Source: Hemicordylus capensis
Taxonomy: Eukaryota; Chordata; Lepidosauria; Squamata; Cordylidae
Reading direction: 5' to 3'
Length of the DNA: 64,000 bases
Assembly: GCF_027244095.1 (NCBI RefSeq)
Contig: NC_069662.1
Span: 87,640,294-87,704,293, forward strand
Shown here: one piece after another, positions 1 through 10,696 of the stretch
Layout: each line of letters starts with the position of its first letter
Numbering within the stretch: position 1 is the stretch's first letter
Program-made: the position numbers and the translations under genes
The notes under the pieces: generated by a model
What the model was told of the DNA's origin: nothing
Database searches by the model: none
The model's input: only the letters and a program-made list of their open reading frames with translations

Positions 1-297
1 GCCGCCGGTAGCCTCGAAGAACAGCACGGACTGCGGCGGCAGCGGCGGCTGCAGGACCGAGGGCTGCAGCAGCGGGCACAGCAGCGAAGGGGCTGGCGGG
101 CCCGCCACGGGAGAAGGAGGCAGCGGGGGCGGCAGCTGCTGCTGCTTCTGCTTCGAGGAGTAGCGCTTCCGCCGCCGCTGCGGATACAGACGCTTCTGCT
201 TCTTCTCCGCCACCGGCGATTCGGAGCCACCACCCCAGCCCCGGACGCCGCTCCCGCCTCCGGACGCCGCCGCCGCCGCCTCCGAGGTGCTCGGCAT
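1..297 (-). CDS. CDK13: CDK13 exon 1, N-terminal 99 codons (partial, runs off the left edge)
   Basis: Read leftwards from an ATG at 297-295, the frame stays open for 99 codons to the window edge. The product begins MPSTSEAAAAA, then has a Trp-Gly-rich stretch, EKKQKR, a basic run QRRRKRYSSK, and a Pro/Leu-rich segment with LLCPLLQPSVLQPPLPP. Known vertebrate CDK13 starts MPSSSD, then AEKK, a basic run, and a LLPLLQPQLLQPPPPP stretch, so the order of motifs matches. CDK13 is a cyclin K-dependent nuclear kinase that phosphorylates the RNA polymerase II C-terminal domain; its kinase domain lies far downstream and is not in the window. Its position next to RALA, on the same strand and downstream of it, agrees with vertebrate gene order. 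The N-terminal region is low complexity, so identity rests on motif order plus synteny. No in-frame upstream ATG was looked for beyond the CpG island. Confidence 0.85.
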   Translation of the reverse strand, partial: MPSTSEAAAAASGGGSGVRGWGGGSESPVAEKKQKRLYPQRRRKRYSSKQKQQQLPPPLPPSPVAGPPAPSLLCPLLQPSVLQPPLPPQSVLFFEATGG

Positions 298-1090
298 CGG
301 GATCGCTCCGGCGAACAAGAACCCGTCAAGGCGCCCACAAGGAGGGAAAAGCAGCCGCCGCCATTTGGGGGGGAGGCCCCTTCACCAGCCGGCTCCGCTA
401 CGCAGGACAAAACCCGACCGCTGGCCGCCGCCGCCGCCTCCTCGCATGGAACGGAAAGATCCGCCAGAAAGGCTGGCCAGGCCAATCGGTGCCTCTCCGC
501 CTTCGCGTCCACAGGCTCCTAAGGGCAGCGCCGGCGGCCTCCTCCGCGCCTGACATCAGCTCGCCCCATTTCCCGGCAGGGCCCCGAGCGCGGCCTGCGC
601 GCCTCTCCTCTTGAAGCTTCGGCCGCGAACGTCAGCCTGTTCCGCAACCTTTGGCTTCCAGTCCCGACGCCGGGATCTCCTGCTCCTCCTCGGTTTTCGC
701 CCACCAGTCACTCGGCTCAGTCCAGTACCGGGGGGGGGGGGCGCGGTGAGAAGAAGAGCGACCGCCAAACGGTCCCCGACGTCCGCGCTGTGCACTTCTC
801 TCTCACACAGACAGAAGGGAGACGGCCGGCGCACCCGGCATAACTGCGCACGCGCACCCGTGTGAGGTAAGAAGGCAGAAGCCTATCTCCACGCAGGAGA
901 CTTCGGTTCATTCCTCCGACCAGGCCACGGCTCGCGAGATTTTCTTACACTCGCCCTTCTCCCTCCCCTCAGGGCCGGAAGTTGCGACAAGCAACTTCCG
1001 ATCGTAATGCTTGCTTCCAGCGCTCATGGGTCTTAGTCTTAGCAGAACAGTTCCCTTCCCTCACAAAACTTCCGGCTCTCGATGGCATTT
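298..1090 (-). promoter_or_regulatory. CDK13: CpG-island promoter and 5' UTR of CDK13
   Basis: GC- and CpG-rich DNA directly upstream of the CDK13 start codon. It holds several ETS-type sites: CCGGAAGT at 975-982, CTTCCG at about 995-1000, and ACTTCCGG at 1068-1075. No TATA box is seen near them. ETS sites in a TATA-less CpG island are typical of broadly expressed genes. A run of about 11 G lies near 729-740. The transcription start cannot be fixed from sequence. CpG density drops after about 1090. Confidence 0.7.
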
Positions 1091-2038
1091 GGTAGCGTGC
1101 TCCATGGGCGAGGTACGAGCGGGGAAAACGCACAAAGACTAATGTATTCGTTCGTGTAAAGAATAAAGGCTTAGAGGCGTCTTTCTGTTGCAGAATTTGA
1201 AATAATTATTTTTCTAACACACTTCACACCTTTTGCTTTTCTGACAGAGCTTCAGTACTTTTAAATGCCTCCCTTGTGATAAGCAGAAATTCAACAGAGT
1301 TTTAAAAAGCCAGGCGTGTGATTTAAAGTTACAGTACTTTGGACTAATATGCTCTTTCCTCAAAACTGCAGTTGTAGGAAACAAACTGCATAGGGCTGAA
1401 CGTATTTGGGATGTCAATGCTCATGTGCATTTAAAAGACTACATAAGTAGTGGCTGGTATTCAACGGGCAGAATCTCAGTGACAGCAGTGGAAAAGGTTG
1501 CACCTGTTGAATGTTTGCCTAATATGCCATTTTGGACCAACACTGAGGCTGTTCTTACACACAGCCTAACTTAGGCTAGGGAACCCCAGGTTGGGTTAGG
1601 CTGCGCATCAAAACTGCCAGGATCGGGCCCAATCCCTGCAGTGCAGCAGCACCTAGCCCTGCTTTTTAGCCTGGGTTAATGTTGGCCAGCACCCTGTTAA
1701 CCTTGGCTCTGGGACTGTGTGTATTGTTAGGCTACATTTAGCCCGAGGAGACTCAAAGATGAGCGCCTAGAGTGTTAGTCTCCTGTGGGAATCCCCCAAT
1801 GCACTGCTCTTGGTACATTGTGGGAAACCCAGAGGCCAGGACACATCATAATGGCCTCCGATCCTCTGTGCTGCAACAGAGCAGCATTGATAGCCAGGGA
1901 GTGTGGTGGCACGCTGACTCCTAAAAGTCATCATCTGGGGCAGAAGGTACGTGGAGCACAGCCTTCCCCCTGCCCACCCAGTCGTGTGAATGGGCTCAAA
2001 ATCAGAATATATTTCAGTAAACTCTCAGACCCTTGATA
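1091..2038. other. Intergenic, no recognised gene
   Basis: AT-rich at first, then a moderately GC-rich block at about 1550-2030 that may be an old degraded repeat. The short reading frames here have no recognisable domains. Confidence 0.5.
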
Positions 2039-2345
2039 GGAACATAGGAAACTGCCATATACTGAGTCAGACCTTTGGTCTATCTAGCTCAGTATTGTCT
2101 TCACAGACTGGCAGCGGCTTCTCCAAAGTTGCAGGCAGGAATCTCTCTCAACCCTATCTTGGAGAAGCCAGGGAGGGAACTGGAAACCTTCTGTTCTTCC
2201 CAGAGCGGCTCCATCCCCTGAGGGGAATATCTTGCAGTGCTCACACATCAAGTCTCCCATTCAGATGCAACCAGGGCAGGCCCTGCTTAGCTATGGGGAC
2301 AAGTCATGCTTGCTACCACAAGACCAGCTCTCCTCTCCTGTAAAA
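2039..2345 (-). repeat. 5S/tRNA-like SINE (copy 1, minus strand)
   Basis: Read on the minus strand, the head contains TAGCTAAGCAGGGCCTGCCC followed by GGTTGCATCTGAATGGGAGAC. This resembles the internal promoter part of 5S rRNA (AAGCTAAGCAGGGTC … GGATGGGAGAC). The tail ends TATGGCAGTTTCCTATGTTCC. The same unit is present on the plus strand at about 62960-63240, so it is a dispersed SINE. Whether the head is truly 5S-derived (SINE3) or tRNA-derived is not certain. Confidence 0.75.
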
Positions 2346-2349
2346 CCTG

Positions 2350-2875
2350 CCTGGGATGTTAGTGGCATTCACAGAACCGGCACCTGCCCGTACAAAGGTG
2401 CGGGGGTAGCTTTAAAGACTGGGGAGGGTGCTCTTACAACACCCCACTGTGTTTCTCTCATCGGTGCTGTCATTGAAATCTGTCCCGCGGGACGGCAGTG
2501 TACTTCCTTGCCATCCCGGTGTACATCGGTGTGGAAGTGCTTGGTGCATGTATGCACGTTGTGCTTGAAGGGGGGGTTACATTGCACACGACACCGCACA
2601 CACACGTGCATGTTGCAGTGTGCGCATGCACACCGAGCACTTCCGGGTACTTCTGGTCTGATGTACAACAGGGCAGCAAGGAGGTACGCTGCTGCCCTGT
2701 GGGACCAATTTCAATGATAGCACCAGCAGGGAAAATGCAATGGGGGTGTAAGAGCACCCTCCCTGGTCCTTAAATCTATCCCCCCGCCCACCTTCGAACC
2801 GGCCAAACTGCCAGACATTCAAACCAGTTTGGAGGTCCGTAAAAGGGCTTCTGAACCGGTCCATGCACATTCCTA
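2350..2875. mobile_element. Palindromic hAT-type MITE, TGTGCA family (left end decayed)
   Basis: Arms at about 2375-2520 and 2660-2860 are imperfect reverse complements (GAACCGG … GGGAGGGTGCTCTTACA against TGTAAGAGCACCCTCCC … GAACCGG). The right end CCATGCACATTCCTA matches the TGCACATCCCTA terminus of other copies in this window. The left terminus is degenerate and no clear duplication is seen. It explains paired opposite-strand reading frames in this stretch. Confidence 0.6.
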
Positions 2876-3847
2876 TGGAATGTGCATGAATGTGCATGTG
2901 AGGCTAACCACATTCCTATGGAATGTTTTTTGTAAAAGTGGTCTGGTGTTTCTTAAAGACCTGTTCAACAGTTTTCTTTTCAATTTTTGGCACCATACAT
3001 ACTTACCCTCTTGCTATTCCTTCTCATGACAGTTACAATCCCTCACAAATTATTGACCAAACAGAATTAGGCCTTTGTTTTAACTCAGCCATTGGCACTC
3101 AGTTTGTAATTCTGTTTGTAATGCAAAATTCCAGCTTTGGAATATCGCAATGAAATTTTCTACAGATCCAAGGCATAAATCTACATTTTCCATTTGAATA
3201 CCAGCTTAAAATAATTCCTGTTTCTAACCAAAGGTAGTGCTTGAGGAAATTCCCCACTGAGACATCAGAGGGAATGTTGGGTGTGCATATTCAAGAGAAC
3301 ATTCTGTCTTTTAAGAATGAGCCCCAGCTTGACATTTGCACCCTTTCTCAAGGGAGTCAAAAAAGATGTAAAAGACAACACAATGTGATTTATCCCTGAG
3401 ACATTGGAATGAAAATGGGTATGTACATTCAGGGCAACCTTCTGCATTCCAAGAAAGATACCCAGCTTGATGGCCAGTGGCCACACCTGTTTTCAAGGTA
3501 GCTAGGAAAGGTGGAGATTTCTGCAAGGTAAATTTTATGTGCAGAATTTGAAACTCTACTTTGTGTATTTGTACTGAGATGTTCTGGGTTTAACTAAAGA
3601 GATCTCAGAGTAAGGTACGCTTGCATAGCCATATGCTTTCCCAACTAGCTGCTTAGGGACTTAGCTCATCTTGCCTCACAGAGGAGGGTGGTCGTACTAT
3701 ATTTTAAGAGCCACAGACTTTCCAAAAGAATCTGGTGGACCAGTGTGGGAAACAGGATGCTTGGGCCTGATCCATTAAGGCTGCTCTTATGAGGTGAGGC
3801 TAACCACCCAGAGAACAAGCCCAGAGAACAAGACTTACTATCTCGGC
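2876..3847. other. Intergenic, no recognised gene
   Basis: AT-rich unique-looking DNA. Two stretches near 3265-3300 and 3410-3450 share short similarity (CATTC…AAGA…CCAGCTTGA), suggesting an old local duplication. Nothing else is supported. Confidence 0.4.
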
Positions 3848-4034
3848 CAGGCTCGGACTGGCCCACAGGGCAACAGGGCATATTCCCGGTGCACCCCACC
3901 CACGGGGTGCCCCTGCGCCCCGCCACACTCTGCAGCAATGAATACTCCCACCCTTAAGTACCCATTCTGCTCAAAACTCAGCGCCCTCCCCACATACATT
4001 CCACCGCCCTCTCAGTGCCCCCAGTCCGGCCCTG
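3848..4034. mobile_element. Short hAT-type MITE with imperfect 8-bp TSD
   Basis: Ends are CAGGCTCGGACTGG and CCAGTCCGGCCCTG, an inverted repeat beginning CAG as in hAT/Charlie-type elements. The flanking octamers ATCTCGGC (3840-3847) and ATCTCCGC (4035-4042) agree at 7 of 8 positions. The inside is C-rich and noncoding. Confidence 0.7.
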
Positions 4035-4095
4035 ATCTCCGCAGAGGAATGTCATTTTTGCACACACTCAGTGACGTACCTGGGACACACAATGG

Positions 4096-4356
4096 TAGAG
4101 TTGCCAGGCCTCCCAGAATTCTGGGTTTCACGCGGATTATAAGCATCTCACCCAGATTGTTTATCCCAACCAGATTCACTTGGATTTCAGCTTTCATTTC
4201 TTTTCTTTTACAAAAGCTAAACTCTAGCTCCTGTGGAAGCAGAGTTATGGATCAAAACACGCAGTCACTATTCTGCTCGAAAATTATTTTAAAGCCAGTT
4301 TACATAATATGCAAATTAGGCACCCGGATTTGGAACACCAGAATATGGCAACCCTA
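4096..4356. mobile_element. MITE with GTTGCCA termini and perfect 8-bp TSD (copy 1)
   Basis: Begins TAGAGTTGCCAGG and ends ATATGGCAACCCTA. It is flanked by identical octamers CACAATGG at 4088-4095 and 4357-4364. An 8-bp duplication points to the hAT superfamily. A second, inverted copy lies at 4809-5060 and a partial copy at about 10697-10790. Confidence 0.8.
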
Positions 4357-4364
4357 CACAATGG

Positions 4365-4808
4365 ACATAGTGTGAAACCTTGGGTAGACGAAGCTGTGGT
4401 TAATCTGTGAGGCCAAGAATCATGGTGCAGATGATTGACTAACTGCAGTTTAGCAACCTCTGGTTTCTGGGTAGAGGTCTCCCTCCCTCTTCCTAGTCCA
4501 CCCAGACTATATCCCAGCAAGCTCCATTCTGCTCACGTTGCCAGACAGTGGGCAAGGTGTCAGCAGAGGCACTCTTACCCCCGGACCTTGGGACACCAGT
4601 CTATGACCACCTGAGTCCGGGGGGGAGCCTTCCAGATGTCCTGGGGGCCTCCTGCTGCACCCCGCACCTGCCCCACTGCTACATGCCCGCCCTGCTGCTA
4701 CCCTGCTAGGTAAAGTGCAATTAAACCAAATTGCATTGCAAAAGCCCTCTGGACACTCCTTCTTGCATTTCCTCAGCTATTCCTGTTGCCTCTTTCTTTC
4801 CTCCTCCT
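4365..4808. other. Spacer between two inverted MITE copies
   Basis: GC-richer stretch with no gene. It includes GGCACTCTTACCCCCGG near 4568; a similar CACTCTTACCCCTGGCGG occurs near 5672, so this may be part of another dispersed repeat. Confidence 0.4.
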
Positions 4809-5060
4809 CAGGTTGCCATATTCTGGCTTTCCAAATCCAAGTGCCTAATTTGCATATTATGTAAATTGGCTGGAAAATAATTTTTGAGCAGAATAGTGAC
4901 TACATGTTTTGCTCCATAACTCCGCTTCTACAAGTGCTATAGCTTAGTTTGTTTTTTAAAATGAAATCTGAAATCTGGGAGACTCTGGGTGGTCTAAGCA
5001 AACTGGGTGAGATGCTTAAAATCTGGGTGAAACCTAGAATCGGAGGACATGGCAACTCTA
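4809..5060. mobile_element. MITE with GTTGCCA termini (copy 2, inverted)
   Basis: Runs from AGGTTGCCATATTCTGG to ATGGCAACTCTA and reads as the reverse complement of the copy at 4096-4356 over its whole length, with point differences. CT-rich flanks (CCTCCTCC near 4800 and 5061) could be its duplication but are low complexity. The pair forms a large inverted repeat around a 450-bp spacer. Confidence 0.75.
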
Positions 5061-7429
5061 CCTCCTCCTGTCTCTTCGCTGCCTCGCTTTCCTGCCCAGA
5101 CCTCCTCCTCCTCCTCCTCTTCTTGCATCTGGCTGGCGCTGTTCCGTCCTCCCTCCCAGCCCAAGTACTCCCTGGCTCCTTCCCTTATCTAGCATTTTGT
5201 CTTTCTGGCTCTTGCCGCTGGGGCCCCTGGCATTCACCAGCCCCCATGTCCTGGAGGAGGACCACAGCTGGCTTTCCTGGGCCCCTTCTCACTCCCTGGG
5301 CACTCTTCTGCCAGGCTGTAGTCTCCCATCGCGGTGGCCCATCTCCTCCTCCTCCTCCTCCCCGGGTCCCCACACCTGAGCCGGAGCTGTCCTCCCCTCC
5401 CCTCCCCTCCACCTCACTCCATTGCTGCCACCGCACGCTGGGCTCCCTGGCATCTGGCTGACACGGCCACTGATGCAGAGTTGTAGGTGAGGTGGAGAGC
5501 GAGAAGAGCACTTACGGGCACTTACAGCCAGGCTGGATCCAAGACAGAGCCACGCCCAAAGTGGGTCCACGCGGGCTTATTTGTGACTCAGAGTAAAGTG
5601 CCCAGAAAGATTGCACATGTTGCAAGCATGACAATGCGGGAAGGGTTAAATTCTTGTGGGGGGGGGTCAGAAGCACTCTTACCCCTGGCGGTGGGGAGGG
5701 GGGCTCATGGCGGGGGCAGGGGCTCCAAAGCCTTCAGATCCAGGCACCAAAATCACCTAGGTGCACCACTGGGTGTCAGCATGCTAGTGAAGCTGCAACC
5801 ATTGGCTGCAATGTTAGAGGGGGCGTGCTCAACATGATCCATGCCTTTTCAACAATGTTCTCCTACCATTGGCAGGGCAAAGACATTTTAACCATTTCCT
5901 CACACTGCTTGCACTACTGACTTCCACAGTTGGGGAGAAAGAATCTCATGGCCCCCCTGTTCCCTCCCCTGGGAAGAGAAGATTGGACCCCTTTCTTCCC
6001 ATGTGTACTAGTTAAAGATAGACTGCATGAGCGTTCCCTCTACTTTTTCTCATATGTTCGCAGAATGAGTTTGTTACATGCAAGAATATAAGTGCCCCTT
6101 AAAAGAGTCTGGTCTCCACATAACACATCTCCATATTTGGGTTAGCTTCTCATGGTCACCTGGCTAGCCAGGGACCATCCTAATGCATAGTGTCCCATCT
6201 CAGAGTGCTGGTTTCCCATGGTGGCTGGTTTGCATCCACCACAGCATTGGGCTCAGCCGTTACTAATTAGCCTGAGACGTAGGATTCATCCCCAATCTCT
6301 CCTTGTCTGCCCAACCGCTAGAACACCCAAAGCGACCTGGACTCCTTTTGGAGTCTGGAAGGGTTGGGTGCAAGGGAGAAGGTACAGAGTATGAGTTCTA
6401 TTGTTAATCAGTAGTGCCAGGAGACCCACAACAGTGTGGCCTCCTATTTACCTCAGGAGAGTGCAGTCAAATGGAGAGCTGAAATGCATTGGTGTTTCTG
6501 TTTTCTCCAGTAGACTGGCCCTCTCATGAGAAGGCTCACCCCTCTACCAACCCCCAGTTTGCAAGCCGGCACAAGGACGAGTTGGGTCTTCCACACTGCT
6601 TTACCCAGGTCTGCTGGCCTAGTTGCAGCAAGTTACCATGGTTAAACTGTAACAGGTTACAGCAAACCAAACCGTAGGATCCTTTGCCTGCCTTAATATA
6701 TATATTCCTTCCTAGGAAGACAATAAGAGCTGTTCCTGGAGTACCAGACAACCAGCCCCCCCCCCCCATGGCCCGGCAAGCAGCGCCTTCCCTCGGGATT
6801 CTCGGGCATGTTTCTCAGTCTGGTTCCACATCCCCCCACTGCACCTTTGTGTACATTAAGACCAAAGAAACTACACTCCATTGACAACGTCTGAGAGCCC
6901 CGGGAATGGGGCTAGATCAGCTGTTAGGTCAATGAAAGGGCTCCTTACACATGTGTCTGTTCTCCTTTTATTTAAAGCATGCTTTCCCCAGTGCCGTTCC
7001 ATCCCTTTACATGCAGCAACTGCAGGGACACAACATCCTTGGTGTCAATCAGTGACAGGAGGAGCAAAGAGAGGCCAGAGGGCAAGGCATCAGCTCTGAG
7101 AGGTGGCAACCAAGAAACACGACCTCCCTAGAACTGATGCATTTATGGGCTGCTGTGAGCCGAATTCTCTATGGTAGTGGGAGGAGCTTGTGCATGAAAT
7201 CCAGGTTATAGCAGCAGCAGAATTCAGAGGACACACTGTTGCCTTCAGACTTCAGGTTTCAGCAGTGAAACTCACTACAAACCATGGGTTCAAATTCAGG
7301 TTTGGGAGCAAAAATGGAGCCATGGTTGGGTGATGGAACTGCAGCTTCACGCTTTTGGACGATCACGAATTCCAACCTCAGGCACATTTGCCTCTGGTTT
7401 GGCATTATGTCCAAACAAAGACAATATCT
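5061..7429. other. Intergenic, CT-rich then mixed, no gene
   Basis: 5060-5450 is strongly pyrimidine-rich; the long frame through it is Pro/Ser/Leu-rich from composition alone. C and G homopolymers lie near 5657 and 6755. 5650-5790 resembles part of a repeat also seen near 4560. No coding domain, tRNA or promoter is recognised. Confidence 0.45.
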
Positions 7430-8450
7430 CAGAGTGGCGTACATCCCAAAACAGGCTTGGTGAAAGCTATTCGGGGAGCACCAGAGCCACATAACAAGGA
7501 TGCACTTCGCTCATTTTTAGGACTCTATTACTCTAAATTTGTTAGACAATTTACCTCCAAAGTTGCTCCATTGTGTCTTCTTTTTAAAAATAATGCACCA
7601 TTTAAATGGGATGCATCCTGCAAGGCTATCAAATCAGACGTTCAGACTATCAAATCAGCCATTGCTGAAAGCCCTTCTCTCATTTCTTTGGACATCAACA
7701 GACACACTATTGTAACCACTGATGCTTCTGAATATTGTTTGGGTGCTATCTTGATCCAGAAAAAAGGGGACAGGGAAGTTACAGAAGCCTTTGCTTCCAG
7801 AATGCTTGCTACATGAGAAAAGATGTGTTCTGTCATTGAAAAAGGAGCTCTAGCATGTTTCTGGGTGGCATATTTCTGAGTGGTGAGGCACTTCAGGACT
7901 TACTTGTGTGGCAGAAAATTCACTTTATGGTCAGTCCATAAACCCCTATATGCTTTATTTACTACTCGGGGGCCCAAGAATAGCCAAATGGATCACCAGA
8001 CTTATGGACTTTGAATTCCAGCTGGAATATCTGCCAGGTCTGCAGACACAACTGCAGATTGGTTATCTCGACTTCCAGGCCAAGAGGCGATTACAGAAGA
8101 AGAAGATGAAGGAGTAGTAATTTCACAAATAGCTTCATCCCCTCATGGAGTGATCACGTCTTCTGAGCAGAAAGTGGCCCTCAGTGCTGATCAACTGCTT
8201 ACTGAACTTAAACCTTACATGACAAATGGATAGACATGCAAAAATTAGATACCTGAATATCTTCAACCATACATGCATGTAACGAGTGAGCTGTCCCTTC
8301 ATGGCTGCAGTTTTTGTGAGCGAAGGTCTTCCTAAAGAACAAGTGACTGACAAGTGACTTACCTCATTAGAAATGGAGCAATACTTGCATAACAATGGGC
8401 TAACACACAATGCTATTTCCTTGTACCATTGTCGAAGGAATGGCTTAGTG

Positions 8451-8585
8451 CAGAGTTTCTTAACCTTGGGCCCCCAGATGTTGTTGGACTACAACCCCCA
8501 TCATCCCCAGACATGGCCTTTGTGGCTGAGGATGATGGGAGTTGTAGTCCAACAACATCTGGGGGCCCAAGGTTAAGAAACCCTG
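8451..8585. mobile_element. Mini hAT (Charlie-like) palindromic MITE with perfect TSD
   Basis: 135 bp, ends CAGAGTTTCTTAACC and GGTTAAGAAACCCTG, and is almost entirely self-complementary. Identical octamers GCTTAGTG flank it at 8443-8450 and 8586-8593. It is inserted in the Gypsy fossil. Related copies are at 46803-46938 and, more diverged, about 35233-35368. Confidence 0.9.
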
Positions 8586-8768
8586 GCTTAGTGGAAAGAA
8601 TGAACAGCTTAGTGAAAGAAGGTTTACAACTGGCTACAATGCAACAACACCCTTGGAAGGAGGCAATCCATAAAACTATTTGCTTATCAAACTACTCATT
8701 CTACTACAGGAAAATCACCTTTTAAGCTGCCGAGAGGACACAAAGCTACCACCAAACTTATCCAATGG

Positions 8769-9229
8769 TAGGGATGTGCCCGAACCGGTTCGGAGGCCAT
8801 GCTGGAGGCCTCTGAACCGGTTCGGATCTGAGCCGGTCCGGCGGCTCAGCACGGAGGGGGGTTGTACCTTTAAAGGCGGGGGGGTAGTACTTACCCCCCC
8901 CCCGCCACTCTTCCCCCTCCGGCGCTGTGGTTTTTGGTAAAGTTTCTGGGGCGGCAGCGTTCCTCCCTGCTGCCTCTGCCCCCGTCGTTAGCCTGCCAGA
9001 GCCTAAGTAAGTAACACGCATTTGCGCCCGTTCCAGCGTGCGTGCGTGCATACCTGCCACCACCGTGCGCGCGCTCCGCATACGTCACACGCTGCCGCCC
9101 CAGAAACTTTACCAAAAACCACAGCGCCGGAGGGGGAAGAGCGGCGGGGGGTAAGTACTACCCCCCCACCCTTAAAGGTACACCCCCCCCGTGCCAAACC
9201 GGACCAGTTCGGAGCCATGCACTTCCCTA
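8769..9229. mobile_element. Palindromic hAT MITE, TGTGC family, with perfect TSD
   Basis: Begins TAGGGATGTGCCCGAACCGG and ends CGGAGCCATGCACTTCCCTA. It is flanked by TCCAATGG at 8761-8768 and 9230-9237. The two halves are long inverted repeats (for example GGCGCTGTGGTTTTTGGTAA against TTACCAAAAACCACAGCGCC). GC-rich and noncoding, and inserted in the Gypsy fossil. Confidence 0.9.
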
Positions 9230-9844
9230 TCCAATGGCAACAACTGATAGGGCTTTCCATGCCATCTGACCTTGAGGATACAGAGATTTATGATCAGGTA
9301 AGGGAGAAGCAACAAAAATATAAATTGTATGTGGATCAGAAATGGGGTATGAAATAGCAAATGTTTCAGGTGGGGGACTTTTTTCAAGTACAGTTGCCTT
9401 ATAAAGTGAGTATTCTGAACCAAAAGAATCACAATCGGAGGAGATTCTGTCATTGGATGATGGAAAGAAATGGAACAGTTCGAGACTTTCAAACATGCAT
9501 ATTATGAGAAAAGAGGGAAGGGAATATGATCTCAAGAGAGGAACTGGAAAGGAATTTGATCTTGCCTCCAGTTTTGACCTGATGAAAGGGATGGACACTC
9601 CTCTGTACCAGAAAACAAACGTTAACATCTTCTTTGCCAGACACCCCAATAATTTGGAGAAGTGTGCATAATAAGACCACCTAAAAGACTTCAAAACTTT
9701 GTCACCAAATTTAAGATCAATTCAATTCTGGTTATTATAAAGGGGAGGGATGTGTTTTATTCTATCTAGAAATCTTTTATATTTTGTTAATTAGAATTTG
9801 TCCTAGTGGGGATCCTGTAGAGAGTGAGGGGTGTGGATTCAGAA

Positions 9845-10545
9845 AGAAAAGGGAGGGCCCTTCAGAAGAGCCCTTAAAACCTATCTGTTTGGCCTGGCCT
9901 TCCAGGGTTTTTAATTAGTTTTAATTGTTTTAATGCTATGACCTGGTTTCCAGGGTTTTTTAAAAATTGTTCTGGTTGTTTACTTGTTTTTATGATGTTT
10001 TAATTGTTAATTGATGTTTTATATTGTTTACAAGCTGACCCGCACAAAGCATCTGTGTGGTCTTTGGGCAGGCTACCTCTCCCCCCCAGTCTCCAGTGGG
10101 CCCGCCGAGAGCCGCCTCCACCGCCAGCAGGCCCGCCGAGAGCCGCTTGCCAGTCTTTGCGGCCGGCCTCTTTGGGGGCCGGCCACCTCTCCCCCACCCC
10201 ACCCCACCCCAGTATCGGGCCCCGCCACACTGCCGCCTCCTCGGCCCTCGGCCTGTCCTCCTCCTTGCCTCGCCCCTCGCACCACCCGTCGTCGCCAGGC
10301 CAGGCCCGCCAGCAGCCCTGGCCCGCGCTGCCGGCCAATTGTCCTCTCTGCTGGGTGCGCCAGCCAATCAGGCACCTCCGCAGCCCAGCCAATCAGCTGA
10401 GCTGCCGGGACGCATTTTGGAAGGCACACCTAGGAGAAATATATATATTTATATATTTCTATTTTAACTGTTATTGGTTTTAATGGTTTTGTTTTAATTG
10501 TAAACAGCCCGGAGCCACTTTGGAAGGGCGGTATAAAAATTGAAT
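9845..10545 (+). repeat. L2/CR1-type LINE 3' end, split by another element
   Basis: It starts with a decayed C-terminal motif region (CCCTTAAAACCTATCTGTTTGG), then has TTTTAATTG-rich DNA, and ends CGGAGCCACTTTGGAAGGGCGG then TATAAAAATTGAATGAA. That is the usual 3' tail of L2-like LINEs in reptiles. A GC-rich insertion occupies about 10028-10440. Confidence 0.7.
10028..10445 (+). repeat. GC-rich retroposon-like element with conserved head and tail (copy 1)
   Basis: Head: GACCCGCACAAAGCATCTGTGTG then CTTTGGG. Tail: two GCCAATCAG motifs, then GGAAGGCACACCTAGGAGAAA followed by a TATATA simple repeat. The middle is Pro/Ala/Arg-coding-like only because it is C-rich. The same head and tail occur at about 29690-30012, where the tail leads into (GATA)n. 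A simple-repeat tail suggests target-primed insertion. I do not recognise the family. Confidence 0.6.
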
Positions 10546-10602
<57 letters not shown>

Positions 10603-10606
10603 AGAA
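10546..10606. repeat. (GAAA)n microsatellite
   Basis: Pure GAAA tandem repeat directly at the LINE 3' end; it probably grew from that element's tail. Confidence 0.95.
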
Positions 10607-10696
10607 AATGGAGTTGTTTCTGAATAAAGCTTAGTTAACGAACATAAGATTGCTTTGTGTTTACAAGGGAAGCAGCTATTTAAAAATGTTGCAGGC

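Larger units (their letters stand above)
7430..9790 (+). mobile_element. Ty3/Gypsy-type LTR retrotransposon fossil (pol remnant)
   Basis: Plus-strand translation shows pol segments typical of Ty3/Gypsy elements. The end of reverse transcriptase and RNase H is seen at about 7440-8120 (SFLGLYYSKFVRQF, DASEYCLGAIL, HKPL-like and ITRLMDFEFQLEYLPG). Integrase C-terminal-like sequence is seen at about 9240-9480. A purine-rich tract (AAAGGGGAGGGA, about 9739-9750) followed by TGTG may mark the polypurine tract and start of a 3' LTR. No 5' LTR or gag was found. It is a decayed, partial copy, broken in several places, and two younger MITEs have inserted into it. Confidence 0.75.

Noticed and set aside
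2232-2717. 161-codon frame with Cys-rich stretch
   Set aside because: Spans the junction of a SINE and a palindromic MITE; chance frame.
4949-5461. 170-codon Pro/Leu/Ser-rich frame
   Set aside because: Starts in a MITE and runs through a CT-rich tract; no homologous features.
10000-10483. Several overlapping Pro/Arg-rich frames on both strands
   Set aside because: They arise from the GC-rich repeat element; codon content mirrors base composition only.
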